In this document: positions 63,128-64,000 of the stretch, piece by piece
Position numbering within the stretch: the first letter of the stretch is position 1
Layout: the number at the start of each line of letters is the position of its first letter
Origin: Spirosoma validum
Lineage (GTDB): Bacteria > Bacteroidota > Bacteroidia > Cytophagales > Spirosomataceae
Length of the DNA stretch: 64,000 bases
NCBI RefSeq assembly: GCF_014699035.1
Contig: NZ_JACXAA010000003.1
Coordinates: forward strand, 434,001 to 498,000
Direction of reading: 5' to 3'
The notes under the pieces: model-generated
Seen by the model: only the letters and a program-made list of their open reading frames with translations
Told to the model about the DNA's origin: nothing
Databases searched by the model: none
Made by a program: the position numbers and the translations under genes

Positions 63128-64000
63128 TTAACTACGGGTAAGAACAGAGAAGGGTACGCGTACTTTCAGACTGATGTTACGTCCCGGTTCATCGGCGAAA
63201 TAGCGGAAGCGGTTTAGGTAATCGCGGTATGCTACGTTGGCTAGATTAGTGCCACTCAGAATCACGCTCATCGATTGACTTCCTAACGGGGCTGTAAAGC
63301 CAAATTCGGCACCCAACAGAAAATAAGCGGATGGGGGCGAAGCAAAATCGCCCGTAAATATGACGTTTCCGTTTTCCTGTCGACTCGTTACAGCGGGTGC
63401 CCGATTTTGGCGCGCTACGTATAAACCACTCACCGAAACGTAGAGGTTTGATAACCCACCCCACCGAGACCAGTCGTAACGAAGGGTATTGTCTGAGCGA
63501 TTAGGCGGAATGAAAACCAGATAATCATGGTCGGTCTGGTTGTAAGCAAATAACAGTGAGTTCTTGGTTGTCAGGGTCAGCTGGTCGGTCAGCTTATACG
63601 TAATCGTTGCATCGATACCCCGGAACGTCGCCTGTACCTGCGCGTAACTGTAGGAGGGAAACGCGCCCCGCTGACGGATAATGGGTACTGAATCAGGCTT
63701 GAGGTAAATATAATTGTGAATGAGGTTGTTATACACGCCGATTTCGCCACTTAGGCGCTTACCTGTGTAGGCTAGTACAAGATTCCCGTTATAAGCCTGT
63801 TCGGGCTGGAGATTTGGATTACCCGTTTCGTAAGCAACGGCGCTTTGGTGTAAACCGTTAGAGTACAAATCCGCTACGTTCGGTGCGCGCCAGGCCGTAC
63901 TGAGGTTAGCCGTTAGGGTTAGGTTAGAGTGGAATTGATAAGCTGCTCCCAGCGAACCGTTGGCATTGGTCCAGTCGTGGGTTGTGTAGTACGTCTGTTT
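63128..64000 (-). CDS. TonB-dependent receptor, C-terminal part (partial)
   Basis: The gene continues beyond the right edge; 291 codons are inside the window. The frame is open from the edge, so the internal TTG at 63868 is not a start. STAWRAPNVADLYSNGLHQ, AVAYETGNPNLQPEQAYNGNLVLAY and LSGEIGVYNNLIHNYIYLKP are the typical C-terminal barrel strands, with AWRAPNVADLYS and NPNLQPEQA conserved in the family. SFVLSGTNLANVAYRDYLNRFRYFADEPGRNISLKVRVPF closes the barrel. The N-terminal plug and TonB box are outside the window, so the substrate cannot be read. Confidence 0.93.
   Translation of the reverse strand, partial: KQTYYTTHDWTNANGSLGAAYQFHSNLTLTANLSTAWRAPNVADLYSNGLHQSAVAYETGNPNLQPEQAYNGNLVLAYTGKRLSGEIGVYNNLIHNYIYLKPDSVPIIRQRGAFPSYSYAQVQATFRGIDATITYKLTDQLTLTTKNSLLFAYNQTDHDYLVFIPPNRSDNTLRYDWSRWGGLSNLYVSVSGLYVARQNRAPAVTSRQENGNVIFTGDFASPPSAYFLLGAEFGFTAPLGSQSMSVILSGTNLANVAYRDYLNRFRYFADEPGRNISLKVRVPFSVLTRS

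Overview
The window looks like chromosomal DNA of a Cytophagales-type Bacteroidota, most like Spirosoma or a close relative. The evidence is a one-protein hybrid two-component regulator (propeller, kinase, receiver, AraC), a TonB-dependent receptor, several TAnnTTTG-type promoter -7 boxes, starts without clear Shine-Dalgarno sequences, many Tat or lipoprotein signals, and families common in that order (DUF2851, DUF1080, DUF6807, GH88/GH105, GH95). No rRNA, tRNA, CRISPR array, transposase or integrase was found. The genus is an inference.

Layout. 1-12.8 kb is a signalling and stress region: a YtxH-like protein (cut by the left edge), an lmo0937-like membrane peptide, two stand-alone receivers, an NtrC-type sigma-54 activator, a receiver-PAS-histidine kinase, a PPOX general-stress protein, DUF3891, GlgX, and a run of PA2169/DUF2383, DUF3140, DUF2945 and an OmpA lipoprotein. 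13-28 kb holds a secreted lipase-like hydrolase, transketolase, the 1370-residue hybrid regulator, an ArsR-type regulator, pyrF, rfbC, a DJ-1/PfpI protein and a DUF6807 protein. 28-38.5 kb holds aat, proBA, a receiver next to a divergent histidine kinase, an S9 peptidase, a small DUF6883-DUF4926 cassette, rarA and an ECF sigma factor. 38.5-47.6 kb holds adenine deaminase with a DUF5009-like membrane protein, an altronate dehydratase-SDR pair, a GMC oxidoreductase with its subunit 3, and an MBL hydrolase. 47.7-60.3 kb is rich in carbohydrate genes: two GH88/GH105 hydrolases, a Uma2 protein, a GH95 fucosidase, an NTF2-like protein, DUF2851, a Gfo/Idh/MocA oxidoreductase, DUF1080, a sugar isomerase and a LytS-type kinase. 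The right end has an NHL-repeat protein, a lipoprotein and a TonB-dependent receptor cut by the edge.

How the genes fit together. The carbohydrate genes suggest use of pectin or rhamnogalacturonan and fucosylated glycans, with uronate or aldonate catabolism, but no SusC/SusD pair is in view. proB-proA is a short proline operon. The left part resembles an envelope and general-stress regulon.

The most unusual structure is at 35.8-36.5 kb. A two-gene DUF6883-DUF4926 cassette sits directly at the 3' end of rarA, and a second, diverged copy of the last ~20 rarA codons lies on its far side. The DUF6883 gene also carries an in-frame amber stop. Other points of note are a 22-bp-spaced direct repeat upstream of the hybrid regulator, a nested-palindrome (REPIN-like) element at 58.84 kb, and several unusually long hairpins (26-36 bp stems) at gene ends.
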